64,000 nt of DNA from Anastatus disparis (taxonomy: Eukaryota; Arthropoda; Insecta; Hymenoptera; Eupelmidae), in assembly GCA_017163975.1 (NCBI GenBank), contig JAFFSR010000221.1:7378001-7442000 (forward strand). The letters run 5' to 3'. The translations under genes were made by a program, and so were the position numbers. Each line of letters opens with the position of its first letter. Position 1 is the stretch's first letter. Under the pieces are notes generated by a model. The model did not search any database and was not told where the DNA came from. It saw nothing but the letters and a program-made list of their open reading frames with translations. Shown piece after piece: positions 1 through 12,064 of this stretch.

Positions 1-270
1 TTTTGGTGGAACAAAAGTAGTACATCATTAATGGTGCAAGAAAAGTGATATTTTGGTTGGATCGAATGAAAAATTTAAAGTTGCGTTAATTATGTTTCTA
101 ATTCAAGCACTATTTTTTATAAAAAAAATGAAATATTTTTCTAAATAACAGTAATTAAATTTTACATCAAGTACAAATGTAATTTTAATACAAGAAATTA
201 ATTTAAAAAATTTTTTCCATTACTATTGAAATATAATACTTTTTCTTGAATCACTAACGATCTTTCTTCA

Positions 271-470
271 GAGATCATCAGTGGCTCAGTTGGTAGAGCG
301 ATGGACTCGTAACTCGAGAGCGCGAGTTCGAATCCCACTCTCGGCCGATTGATACAAGCACCACTGTAAATTACATGCGCTTTGTTCACAAACACACTGA
401 CGAGCTCCGTCGCTAAATAGCATCACAATGATCGCTTAAATACAACGACGTTAAATAAAATAAAAAAAAT
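271..470 (+). mobile_element. tRNA-derived SINE, near full-length copy 1
   Basis: The head carries a Pol III A box, TGGCTCAGTTGG (282-293), and B box, GAGTTCGAATCCC (324-336). A family-specific body follows (CACCACTGTA, TTGTTCACAAACACACTGACGA, a TCGCTAA block) and a tail GACGTTAAATAAAAT with A-rich end. The head could derive from a threonine-type tRNA (CTCGTAA loop), but this is tentative because the anticodon stem is degraded. About 45 bp upstream of the head are also shared with the copy near 13.4 kb. Confidence 0.85.
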
Positions 471-721
471 TGGGTATTAGTTTAGGCTTTTTTTCGTTTT
501 CTAGTACAAAGTAATTATTAATTATCTTCTATTTTATTCTAGATTCGAAAGTTATAGTTGCATACTATATTCGTCTAACATCTTTATAGATATATGGATG
601 TTAAATTTTTGCATTTATGGTAAATTTTGAATAACTTTTTGTAATTTAAAATTTTTAAACTATTTTAAAAGTTTCACAAGATCATGACCACCCAATAACT
701 CAACTATCTTGTTTATTTATT

Positions 722-875
722 AATGTAACTCGAGGGTCCGAGTTCGAATCCCGGTCTCCGCCAATTGATACAAGTACCACTGTACTTTACATATTCTTTG
801 TTCACAAACGTGCTGGAAACTTCTATCGCAATGATAACATAAAAACAACGACGTTAAATAAAAAAATAAAAAAAA
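722..875 (+). mobile_element. tRNA-derived SINE, 5'-truncated copy 2
   Basis: Same family as the copy at 271-470. It begins at the anticodon region, keeps the B box GAGTTCGAATCCC and the CACCACTGTA/TTCACAAACG body, and ends in GACGTTAAATAAA plus an A-rich tail. The A box half is missing. Confidence 0.8.
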
Positions 876-2199
876 ACTTTCTTTAGTCACAAAGAAGTTA
901 TCGCAATAAAAAACGAAATATCCCCTGATTCGAACAATAATGAGATACTGGTCGTCTTTTTCGTCTCAATCGTCGATTTGTGATTAAATATATGCATTTA
1001 TACACATTTTTAACTTTAATAACTTATATTCAGATGATTAAAAATGGAAAGATTTGAAAAATAAAATAATTATAAAATTTTAGTTCAGAAGCTTAGTTTA
1101 ATTAAACTTTTAAAATTTATACAGTTCCTTACATGTTCAGATATTATTAATTTTGATATTTTAATTAAAAATGATCAAATGTTTGAGAATTAAAACTCAA
1201 GAATACAATTTAATTAAATCGAAAGTTTTTAATTTTCAAAACTTTTGATAATTTTAAGTACGTTTAAAAAATCGATAAAAAATAAATTTTAAATTAAAAA
1301 CCACAATTTTATTAAGCTTTTCAATAAAAATTAATATTCAAACGCTTTGATCTCATCTATTTATCTCTGTTTGAAATATTTAAAAATTTAAAAAAAAGCC
1401 AAAGTTTCTAAGATCAGTTTTTTCTTCTGCAGCTGTATGATTTTTTATTTACTCTTATTATATCAATAAATCAATATAAAGAAGTATAAAGCCTAATGCA
1501 GATAAAAGGTGTTAAGTATCGCATAAAAGTTTAGATTTCCACCGAGAGAGATAGTGGACTCTAGTAATTTGCATTTAGGCGCTTGGAAAACTCCAAACAG
1601 ATTAAATGCCTTTGTACTTATGGTACTAGCGAAACTTTCAAAATAGAATAAATTTACTTTTAACCAAGAACAATGAGCAGCTTTTTATTTTAATCAAATA
1701 ATAAAAAATACAGCTACGATCAATAATATAAACAGTTTAGTATGATAAAACTTAAAATATTAGCAGAAGATTATTTGGCAATCGGATTAAGGAAGCATTT
1801 AAATATTTCAAAAGATACACATATAATTAAATCAGCACTCTTTAAGCGTACTCTTGCTTTAAATATTTCAAACAATTACGCGAACGAAAAAAACGTTACA
1901 AGATTTCATAAAAACGGTCGTTTCAAATTTAAACTTCAAAATTTCAAGTACACAAATACGTGAATGTTTTTCGGGGATACGCAAATTTTATTTTTTAATT
2001 TATTCGGTCAATTGCATAAATAAAATTACGGTTTATAAAAAGCGCTGTTTTTACGTATGATTTCTCACATGTACAAAATTTATTTAATCAACAAAAAAAT
2101 ATTTTGTTTTTATATTCTCAACAGCAGATGTTACATATTTAATTTATATTCTACTATTTTCGTTACTTCAAATTTTTGTTTTTTTTTTTTAACTTTTTA

Positions 2200-2530
2200 A
2201 GGTCATACCTCGGAACACTAACGCAAAAATCAAACGTGGCCCTTTGAAGCCAAAAGCGGAAGATAATTCAAATCACGCCAAGCTTGGCTTCCGTTAAATT
2301 CTTGTAATATTGCCTCTTGGAGACAACATAAATGACAGCGCAAGCTGAAATATAAAGAGCCTAAACTTTCCTGCGAATTGCGAACCGTAAATTTTCCCTC
2401 GAGTCTTTATGGTTCTTCCGTGACCTCAACGGATTAAATAATAATCTATGATTTTTAGTGCATCGCCTGTTATTTATGTTTCGTACTACGCCGTATCCAA
2501 TACTAAGTGATTATACGTAAACGTGTGTAT
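2200..2530. other. Less AT-rich patch in the downstream receptor intron
   Basis: AGGTCATACCTCGGAACACT, CAAACGTGGCCCTTTGAAGC and CACGCCAAGCTTGGCTTCC stand out from the flanks. There is no open frame. It may be regulatory DNA or an old repeat. Confidence 0.25.
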
Positions 2531-2758
2531 GGGTCATTTTAAACTGCGAGAGTTAATAAAAAAGAAAACCAACAATTTTCTTTTAACAGTTTAGTTTTAT
2601 AATAAGAGTAAACTTTTTAAAGTGTTTATTGAATTAATTATATTTTGCTGTTCAGTTCATAAACAAGATAAATATGTATATTTAGTATGAATGTGAAATG
2701 CACTTATCCGTGCATTTTAAATCGTTTAAAACTACTAGATTTCACAATATAAACTTAC

Positions 2759-2989
2759 AATTATGACCAGGAATATCGCTCCTCCAAAGCACTCGAACTA
2801 TCTGACAATACGCAAAACTCATAAACAACAGTGGTCCTGTGTAGAGCAGTATAAATTTAAGTATAGTAAATATCATTTGGCTTCTGTTACTCCAAGCTGG
2901 ACCACATTGTTGAAACAATATTGTTTTTGATTCGAGATGTTCCAAGTTTTGCGGTGGATAAGTGTGTAATGTGATTAAGTCCGGAATGT
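2759..2989 (-). CDS. AtR: Allatotropin receptor, exon with ECL2 and TM5
   Basis: A 231 bp internal exon. The acceptor is ATTACTTTTTCAAG before 2989; the first two bases complete an aspartate codon begun in the previous exon, giving LLFDIPDLITLH across the junction. It encodes the second extracellular loop, including the cysteine of FQQCGPAW expected to bond with the TM3 cysteine, and TM5 (ILLYTGPLLFMSFAYC) with its proline. The third intracellular loop begins with QIVRVLWRSDIPGHN. The donor is GTAAGTTTAT (2758-2749), phase 1. TM6, TM7 and the C-terminal tail must lie further along the minus strand, left of position 1. Family assignment is strong; ligand identity is inferred from homology. Confidence 0.92.
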
Positions 2990-4257
2990 CTTGAAAAAGT
3001 AATAATTTCAATTAAAAACATTCTATATAATACATAATATTAAAAAATATTGTGTAAACAAATAAATTATTAGCCTGCTCAGTTCTAATAAAGTATTAAA
3101 CCATCAAATTTTTACAATGATTTTTTTCTTTCATCTATGTACTGTTGAAATTAATAAAATTCTTTAATTGCATAAACTTTAATTAAATTATATGTGAAAT
3201 TGAGTGCTTTCGCAAAAAGTATTCGAAAAAAATGCTCTCGGATATTTTTCTCAAGTAATTATTCAAAGGAACTTTATTTATATTCATCTCCAGTTTCCAA
3301 CATATTTTTTCAAAAATTTTAAAATAAAATATATCAAGGGAATACAAAATAGCAGAAGTACAGTTGATTTAAAAAAGTATTCGAAAAAAATATACTTGAA
3401 TTCTATTTCGAATGCTTTTTCTAAATTTACATCTACTTTATTTTCTTCCTATTTAAATTCATGCGATTGAAGACTCATTAATTTGCATAATAAACAAATT
3501 AAATAAAAAAAGTATGAAAAAAATTTCGTTATTGAAAACTTTTCTAGCTCTAAATCTAATTAACTTTCAAGTCTTTATTGATCGCCATAGGTAAAAATAT
3601 AAGAGAAAATAACTTTTAAAGTATTCCCTGAAGTAATAATTGACCTGTATTATCGACAGATAACCAACTAGTACTAAAGAAAAAGAAACAAACTTCAGGT
3701 ATAATTTTTTAGATAGAAAAAGCAGAAAAATATATTCTAAAAATTTAATGTATTGTAAGCATGAAATTTTTTGCTTGTCTGTCATCAATAAGATGCAAAA
3801 TGCAAAACGGCTTTATCGTGCTCTTTTGACACAAATTTAATTTTTTTCTCCGTATGATGTCTTAATTAAAATTCTTTTGCATTTTACTAACGATGGACAT
3901 AAAAAAAATTTTCTCTTTTTCACTTCGAAAGATTTACATTCAGAGTTTGTTTTCTTTTTTCTAGTTTTACTTTGTTGTCTCTCGACAATACAGTTTAGTT
4001 ATTACTTTAGGAGAAACTCTTTGAAAGTTGTATTCTCTGAGATTTTTGCTTGTGGTGATTAATACAGTTTTAAAAGTAATGAAACATTTCATAACAAGCA
4101 AAAATTTTTGGAATTTCATTAATTTACTAATATTAACATAATAATATCTGTTCTGTGCTATTAATTCCATTAAATTTGATAATAACATTCCAAAAGACAT
4201 TTGTACAAATGAATTATTCTGATATTAGCTTTGAAACAATAATAAAAATAAAATTAC
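2990..4257 (-). other. AtR: Receptor intron between TM4 and ECL2 exons, containing a fold-back
   Basis: A 1268 bp phase 1 intron (donor GTAATTTTA, acceptor TTTTTCAAG). Most of its middle is a degenerate inverted repeat (3572-4068, listed separately). The remaining flanks are plain AT-rich sequence, and I see no other gene in them. Confidence 0.85.
3572..4068. repeat. Degenerate inverted repeat in the TM4-ECL2 intron
   Basis: Arms of roughly 185 bp (3572-3760 and 3885-4068) are diverged inverted copies. Both contain AGTTTGTTT, TGTC[TC]CTCGA[CT]AATACAG and ATTACTTTAGG or related forms when read from the same side. The similarity is also visible in chance translations of the two arms (a shared QxxYYFR segment), which are not genes. 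It is probably an old palindromic MITE. Confidence 0.6.
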
Positions 4258-4405
4258 CGAAAAGTAATGCTAATATCCAGATGATAATAATAGCTGTTTT
4301 CGCACGACTGGTCGTTGATTTGAATCTGAGTGGAAAACATATTGCATACCATCTGTCTATAGAGATGAATGTCAGAGTCAAAACGCTGACAGTAACTGAA
4401 ACAGT
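4258..4405 (-). CDS. AtR: Allatotropin receptor, exon with TM3 and TM4
   Basis: A 148 bp internal exon. The acceptor is CATTATTTGTTTCAG, with coding starting at 4405 in phase 0. The donor is GTAATTTTA after 4258, leaving phase 1. It encodes TM3 ending in IDRW (this receptor group has W where most class A receptors have DRY), the second intracellular loop WYAICFPLRFKSTT followed by RAK, and TM4 IIIIWILALLF. The IDRWYAICFPL block is the most diagnostic stretch and is typical of allatotropin/orexin-type receptors. It continues exactly from the LYLQ end of the exon at 63711 and leads in phase into the exon ending at 2989. An open frame continues briefly into the intron past the donor, but that tail is not receptor-like. 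Confidence 0.93.
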
Positions 4406-7400
4406 CTGAAACAAATAATGGACTATTAGTTACTAATAATAATATTTATTTTTTTATTCTATCTTATAGACAATGTGTGATATTTCATTCGTTTAAAGAA
4501 TAATATTACAGAAATTGCTAATAATTATAAATAAGATTTCCTTAGTGTTGTCGCTTATCGCGTACCGTCAAGATCCGTGCTATTTTGTGATTGCAAAGCA
4601 TAAGTGCTTTCTAATTGAAGTATTATCGACGGGACGTCAGATCAGAATGCCACTCACAAAAATAGCATCAAAGACTCTTAACAAAAGCAATCGCAGAACT
4701 TTTGATATGACAACACAGTTTTTTATATCGAAAGGTAGAAACGTGATTTAATCTTTTATGAAACTAATAAATAATCTAAAATTTGTAAATTTGGTGATTT
4801 ACAAATTTCAGGTTTTCAGATATTTTAGAGACTGTGTTCACTTCAATTTAAGCATATGCTTAAATTCAACATTATTGTTTATTTTTGCAATTTTGATCAG
4901 AGGGGAAAATAATGTACAATTACGTAATTATCTAAATCTTAATATCATTTATGACAGATTTAATATGACATCATAAAAAAAAAAATAGTATTTCAAAGAT
5001 TACTCAATAAATATTATCATAAACTGATCGCAGACAATAATAAATATATAGTAATAGATTTCATGCACAACTGTTACGAATATTGCTCACAAGAAAATAA
5101 TATTCATGTAATAATGCATTGTTTACGTTTTGAGGATATGAGTCATAAACTTTTCCCGTAAATGTCAACCACTCTCACTCCTGGTTATACATTTTGTGAA
5201 ATATTGAACGAGATTGATGCTGTCGGTACTTGGGAGCTAATAGCATTCATAAATTCAACACTAAGAATAAATACTTTATTGTGGATTCAATATCCTGGAA
5301 CAATAAAAATTACCAAATTTGTACCATTACAGTGTATTAATTTAATTGATTTTTTTAGTTAAGTTTTTAATGTAAATAACCAAATCCTCTTAAAATCGTG
5401 TCACGTGTTGAATCTTTGTTGAACAAGTAATTATTTACCTAAACTATTTCTCTGATTAAACCAACATACACGTGCATCTCTACAAACACGTTAATACAGT
5501 CCCTTGATATGTTACTCAATTATTTTAAGCCAATCAAAATGCCGGGAAGTTTTACTATCTCTAAGCTCATTGTTTTTTCAAGAGAAGACAGTAAATAAAG
5601 GGGTTTTCTCATTAAATACTATTTTATTCGATATGATGCAATCTATTTTACTGGAAAAGATTTTCAGAAAAATAATTATAAATGCTGTTTTTCTATATTC
5701 TTTAACAGATCGGAGTTAAATTTTTCTGATTATACTTGGCATTAAAAATTAAAAATAATAATATAAAATCAAGGGAAAATATTTTTCCTTCGATTTATAA
5801 GTGATTATACTTGATATTAAAAAATAAAAATAATATTTTTTCTTCGATTTATAAGTGAAAATTATTTATGCTCGTATAATTTTTTAGAGTAGAATTTTAA
5901 TTTAATTTTGTAATCAAATAAAATCACGCTATAAGAGAGGAATAATTACTTTGAAAGAATGAAAAAAATAAAAAAATTTGAATTTTAAGCGATAGAATAA
6001 AAACTTTAAAACATCAAGTCCCGTGTGAATTACGCTGAATGCTTCATACGTTTATTTTCAGTGAATACATTCTATGTCTGGTCAGACATTTGCCTTTGAT
6101 TATAATTTGCGTTTTTTGTTCTATACGAATATATGAATTAAAGAATACACACATTCAAAAAATTATAAGTAAAATTTCATTTAAAGTACTAATAATATAA
6201 ATTATTTATTCAAATATAATGATTTTTCCAATAATAATTTCTTATTTTGCTAAAAATATACACTAAACAAAGTATGAATATAATATGAATAGATAGAACT
6301 TTGTAAGCTATAAGTAAATAAATAATTTCGTTTCTTGTGGGATGGCTTAAGCAAAAAGATACATACACACACATGCATACATGTACGTGTGTGCAAAAAT
6401 ATTAGTAAATACACGAGATTAGGAAATTGCAAAGGCGAAAATGTTGGGGACTGTTTTGGATAGATTTTGAATTATTAGTAAGTGTGATTTATTAGATATG
6501 TCACATAAAAAATTTTTGAGTATGTGAAAAAATAGTGAGGTCATAAAAAAGCGGATGACGTATGGTAGTTCATTTTGTTTCGTACTATGATGCAAAAATT
6601 TCACAGATTGTCTAAATATCGTTTTTATTACTTAATAATAAATTTTTCAAAATAAAAAATTTCTGTTTTTGAAATAAAGTACGAATTTGTAGCCTCAAAT
6701 TTTTTGTATCATAATTCAAATGTAATTTGATGATACGTTGGCATCACAATGATGTAACAAATATAGTGTAATCAAAAATATCCCTTTGATTATTTTTTTT
6801 TTAAAAGAAATATTTGCATAAAATAATTAGAAATACGATCAAAAATGCTTACAATCACATGTACTATAAAAAATAAATTATTCCCATTTAAAATAAAATG
6901 CTTCTTAACTTTTTAAATTCAATAAAATCAAACAAAATATTTTTTTTTAATCTGATGTCGTCAAGTATCTCTGAAATAAATTAACAAAAATTGAAAAATC
7001 ATCATTTTATACAGCTACAATGCACAATAAGTTGATTTTCATTATTGTCTTAAATTAAAATTATCATGTTTATCATAAATTTATGGTGATGTCAACTTTT
7101 TATTGTCATTAAAGGGTAAATCATTAACATTACAAATAAAATTTAAGCAATAAATTTTGTAATCACAAAAGTTATTTCCATAATTTAATTTACTACATAA
7201 TCAGAATTCTGCAGTTGCAGAAACAAAGGTAATAAATCTTTTTCTGTTATAAAGTTACTAAAGTTCATTTTGCACAAATTCAAATTTAGATATTAAAATC
7301 GAATGAAAACGTAATGATAACTAAGTTTTGATCAGTTATTAATAAACGGATTTCCTTGCAAATTGCCAATATTGAATAGCATGTATTTTTGATCGTAGTG

Positions 7401-8399
7401 ATATTAAAAAACTTTTAAAGTACCTCATGTACCTTTAAGTGATTCCATGCTACTTTTTCTCTATTCAGTAACGTTTTAAAATTTATGAATGTTAGGTTTT
7501 TTAAAAGAAAGAAAATTTTTTCAGTCAAGCTTGTCTTTGATTAATGTTTATGCTAATTCTAGTTATTAATGAATTATTTTACAGAATAATTTATTGATTT
7601 TCGATACACTGATATTTTCTAACATACATTTTTAATTCAATTGCAAAAAAATTTTGGTTTCATAAAAATATTTAAAAAAATGTTTTGAAGTTCTGTATGT
7701 GTACTTTTTGTCAACTTTTAGATATAGTTATTGTATAAATACAAATACAGATCATTAAAAAAATAATCTAAGAGGAAGCAAGAAATTTAAAAAAAATGGA
7801 TTTATTATTATTGTTAATGTTTTCTGCTTAAAAAAAATAATTTTGTATATAAATTTATCTCAGCATCTAGTATAATAATATACAAAAAGTAATGAACCCC
7901 ATGAAAGTTGCAATAAAAGCTTGATAAAAATTACAAGGGGAAATCTAAATAAAAGTTTTATAACAAGAATAAAACCTAATTGTTTAATCATGATTAAAAT
8001 TTAGAAAATAAATATTAAGAAAAGCACGGGTTGTAAGATTATCATAAATATGTCAAAAATGTAGGATTATAGAAAAACTAATTTAAAATCCTAAAATATA
8101 TTTTAACGCAAAACTATATTAAAAAATTTTGTGGTCATAACTTAAACTATTAAGATTAACAAATCCATTACACTTGAACTTTAAAATATCACATAAAAAT
8201 GAAGTTTAACGTTGAATAAAATAAAATTTGACAGGTAACTATAATAAACTATAAATTTGAAACTCTTTAAAAAAGTATACATTGTAAAAATAATTCGTGA
8301 CCCATAATATTTTTTTTATGATTATCTTTTCAATATAGAGCTCGACTGTAAAAATATTCTCGTAAAATCAATTTAATGAAAAACGACTTTAATTTACGT
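4406..8399. other. Plain AT-rich intron
   Basis: Apart from the small duplication at 5727-5857 and CA/TG-rich microsatellite-like DNA near 6360-6395, I see no gene, RNA or element. Open frames of 60-84 codons here have no recognisable content. Confidence 0.6.
5727..5857. repeat. Local tandem duplication
   Basis: TGATTATACTTGGCATTAAAAA...TTCGATTTATAAG is followed directly by TGATTATACTTGATATTAAAAA...TTCGATTTATAAG, the second copy shortened internally. Confidence 0.7.
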
Positions 8400-8960
8400 T
8401 CGCGCAATTAAATGCTCAAAGTAATCCAGTTAAGATCAATCCGCAAAGATATATCCGGTTCGTTAAAAAAAAAAAAGATCACTCCTTTACTGTCTATATT
8501 ATTGGCTACCGTCGAATGCAATTGCCATTACACACATCAAGAATATACGGAGCGAAGAGCAACGGCTAGCAATAGAAGAAGTTTTCTTAGCGTTAGAGAT
8601 CTTAAAATTTTCTGCCGATTAACTCTGGCGCACGTGAGAGTGCTAAAAGAAACGCAAAAGAAAAAGAAGAAGAAAAAAAAATAAAACACAAACTAGAAAG
8701 AACGCGCAAAAGTTTCGTCGATCTTATATAAAACATTTCTTTCTTTTTCCTTTTTTTTCTTACTTTCTCGTCCCTCATATTCCCTTGAGAGATTAAAGTG
8801 TGCTGTTGAGAGGGTCGCGCAGTAAAAAAACACGAGTTTGAAAAAAAAAGGATGAAGCTAATAATCTGAAGCCCAATAAAATATCTCTTCTTTTTTTTCT
8901 TCGCTACTTTAAAGCCATGGCTATGAAATTTTCACAGGACAATAAATTACATTGGATTTT
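8400..8960. other. Less AT-rich intronic island, possible conserved regulatory DNA
   Basis: Balanced sequence with several CpG-containing words (CGTTCGCGCAATTAAATG, GGTCGCGCAG, GCGCACGTGAGAG) compared with its AT-rich flanks. It has polypurine and polypyrimidine runs, so the 90-codon open frame at 8412-8684, ending in polylysine, looks incidental. Function is unknown. Confidence 0.3.
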
Positions 8961-11944
8961 CTGTACCTTATAGAAAAAAAAGAAGAATATTTTGATTGTG
9001 TTTATTCAGGTTCGGTATTACTTGCTCGATGTAATGTTTCGTCTCTTTTTTTTTGGCAAAAGTTCCAGCGGTGCGTGTTGTATGAATTTTTTGGCAATAA
9101 CTCACTTCCTTCGAGTACACGACGAAAATCGAGAAATTATCGTCGTGGGTATTATTAAAGAGTTACGGCAATTACCAAAGTAAGCCAATATGTGTGCATG
9201 TGTTTGTGCGTGCGTGTGTGTATGTTTCAACCCTCTTGTTTGAGGATACAAAATGCGTGAACGTGTAGATAGCCTTGCATGTTTTTACGCATCTGTGTCA
9301 ATAGCAAATTTACTCATATTTTATAACATAGCAGACCTTTAAATCATGTCTCTTTTATCTTTTTTTTTTCTAAATTTAATTGGGTCAATTTTATTTATGC
9401 ATTTTAATTTGATTGACATTAACTTATGAATCTAATAGAAAGCAGATGGTTTTATTTATTATTGTGGTATATTTAAATATTCATAACTTTTCTATTTTGC
9501 TTATTTAAGAAAAATTTTTAATCATATTGTAATTTATTAACGTTGTTTTGAATGTAATATCAAGTACATTACATTCAACCATTTTATAATTAGTGCAATT
9601 TTCATATCATAATTATTCAGCTCTTCCTTCACCATTATACGATAATCATGTTTTAAATGAGATTTCGTTAAGTATGGTTATTCTACAAAGAATTCTACAA
9701 AGTTAATAAAAATAAACTCGCTTCCCTTAGACCATGGTCTCATGAGAATTCATGATTTTTGCTCCCAGTATTTTTTTCCATTTATTTATACTGCAAAAAC
9801 AAAGTGAGCAAACATCGCTCTGCGTTGAAAGGCAAATATTCCTTTTGACTTAATAAGTGAATATTGCTTTACTTTTAAGTTGCGTCTGTTTACATTGAAC
9901 GTAGCTTACGGAAAAGGTGTAAATATACTTTTTCAATAGCAAGTAGAAAAAGCTGCAGCCTATCAGCTGTTATTGCTTAGAGCGTTCTTCTCTAATATTT
10001 ACTTTACTCATATTTTCTTAACAAACATTAACTTTTTTAATTTATAAGAAAAATTAACTTTATGTAATTGTTTGGTTAATTAATGCAATACCTGTCTAGA
10101 TCTCAGTGCAATGATAAAGATGACTAATCAGTCCTTTCTGTTAAATATTTCAACGTGCCAGGATTTTATAAGAAGACGTGGAAACGATTTTTAAACTATC
10201 AGTATTTTTTTAATAGAAATAAGTTGATCATTTTTCAAACTCATTTATAAATTTATAATCCATATGTTATTTAGATAATAAAACAATAATCAAATTTACT
10301 ACGAATAACGTAACTAAAAGGATTATTTTTAAATGTAATTATTCAGCTTTTGTGCAGGTGCATTCAGTAATTACGGAAGATACTGTCAGCATGGTAACCA
10401 ATATTACAATGTGAAGAAACCACATTAAATATCTATTATCTATTTACAGTCAGTGAGCCTCAATTTCATGACGACTTCAGTTTGCAAATGTGACGCAACA
10501 AACAAATTATTGCGTTACAAATTATTGCATTTGTTGGATAATTATTTTGTAAAATATTACTTATCGTTTATTTCTACGCATAAAATCTTCAGCAGATATG
10601 AATTAAAAATTTTCATGATCCAATAAAAAATATTAATATGATATCTTTATTATACTTATACCATAAATCAATCATTAATAATTTACATTTATTTCCATGT
10701 GGATATGTTTACATCAAAATTATTTTGTTACATTCATTTGAAAATATAACATTTTTAAAAAGAAAAATATTTCAAATAACATTTGAAATAATAAAAAATT
10801 GCGCATTATGAATTGTCGTACAGTACATGCTTATTATAACAATAATTAAAAATTCTTCTCGGTCGACCTCACGATAAGTATACGTAAATTGAAAATTTGT
10901 GATTAAACAAAAATGCATATTTAAAATGCAATATTTTCTACACTAGAAGCTTTAAATGAACCTTTTTTCTCTTTGTCGTGGAAAATTTGCATTTAAATAC
11001 ATGAATAACAAATACATTTTTCTTTTGTTTTAATAGAGCTTGGCAAAGCTAACAAATACTTTAAAAAGTAATTAAAACATAATAAATACTTAAAAACCAT
11101 TGTGCCATTTCTAATTTCTATCCTTAAATAATTAAATGATGCGTGATTATTAAATATTCCAAACAATAAATGTGTACTACTTAAATTCAATACAGATATA
11201 TGGTATAAAAAATATTTTACAATTCCTTTGTTATTTTTTAACAATCTCAAGTAAAAGCTTGTTGCGAAGTATTTTTTTAAAGTTATAACAACAGAACAGA
11301 AATTCATCTTCGCTCTCCGTTCACGTGAGTTATTTGCTTCTAAAAACGTAACTTGAATACTCTTACTTTAATATTTATTGCGTATACCAATGTTACGTTT
11401 TGAGGCACTTCAGTTTGATCATTAAATATATTCATTGAATGCGAAAGTGTTTTTGCTTCCAATATTTTTCCAGTAGTCCGGAATAGTTGTAGATCTTATT
11501 TACAATGAACTATTGATTTTAAGTGCTGTTTTTATTGATACATAAACATTTGGTTTTTACCATGATTAAATTGTTTTCTAAAATTTTAGTGGGAAATAGA
11601 AAAAATTATGTAATTTATGATCTATGCAGTATTTATGAAAAATAAAGAAATAGTATGATGAAAATAAACTTTTGTATTATGCTTTATATAAAAACAAATA
11701 GCATCACTCAAACGCACAAACTTTTTATTCAACATTGCAGTAAATGTAGATCAGTAAAAAATATATATTTATATAGTAGTAAAAAAAAATTACTCAAAGT
11801 TTAAACACTTGTTTAACTGTGCATAATTAAAAAGAATAAAAATTATGACATAAAGGAATAAAATTTTACGCAAAATAAAGAAAGCCATAAAAGTAAGTTG
11901 TGAACTTGTACACATAATAAATTAGAAACTCTCTCAGCTGATTT

Positions 11945-12064
11945 TCACAAGCTCTACTGTACACTACGCGAGCTTTGTTCACAAACATATCGACGACCTT
12001 CGTCGCTAATTAGCGTTTTAATGATAGCATAAATACAGCGACGTTAAATAAAATAAGAAAAAAC
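11945..12064 (+). mobile_element. tRNA-derived SINE, body-only copy 3
   Basis: Contains the family body and tail only: CTACTGTACACTAC, TTTGTTCACAAACATA, TCGTCGCTAATTAGC, GATAGCATAAATACAGCGACG, then TTAAATAAAATAAG. The tRNA-like head is absent (5' truncation). Confidence 0.75.

Larger units (their letters stand above)
1..2758 (-). other. AtR: Partial downstream intron of the receptor gene
   Basis: Sequence following the phase 1 donor GTAAGTTTAT (2758-2749), running off the left edge. It holds two tRNA-derived SINE copies (about 271-470 and 722-875) and a less AT-rich patch at about 2200-2530. No TM6/TM7 exon is recognisable, so the next exon is outside the window. Confidence 0.7.

Noticed and set aside
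281..345. A functional tRNA gene
   Set aside because: The promoter boxes are present, but the acceptor and anticodon stems do not pair and a SINE body follows. The same unit recurs elsewhere.
3567..4062. Two short opposite-strand frames with similar translations
   Set aside because: The similarity comes from an inverted repeat in the intron, not from paralogous genes.
10993..11307. 104-codon minus-strand open frame
   Set aside because: Composition typical of translated AT-rich DNA (F, L, Y, K, N, I), with no motif.
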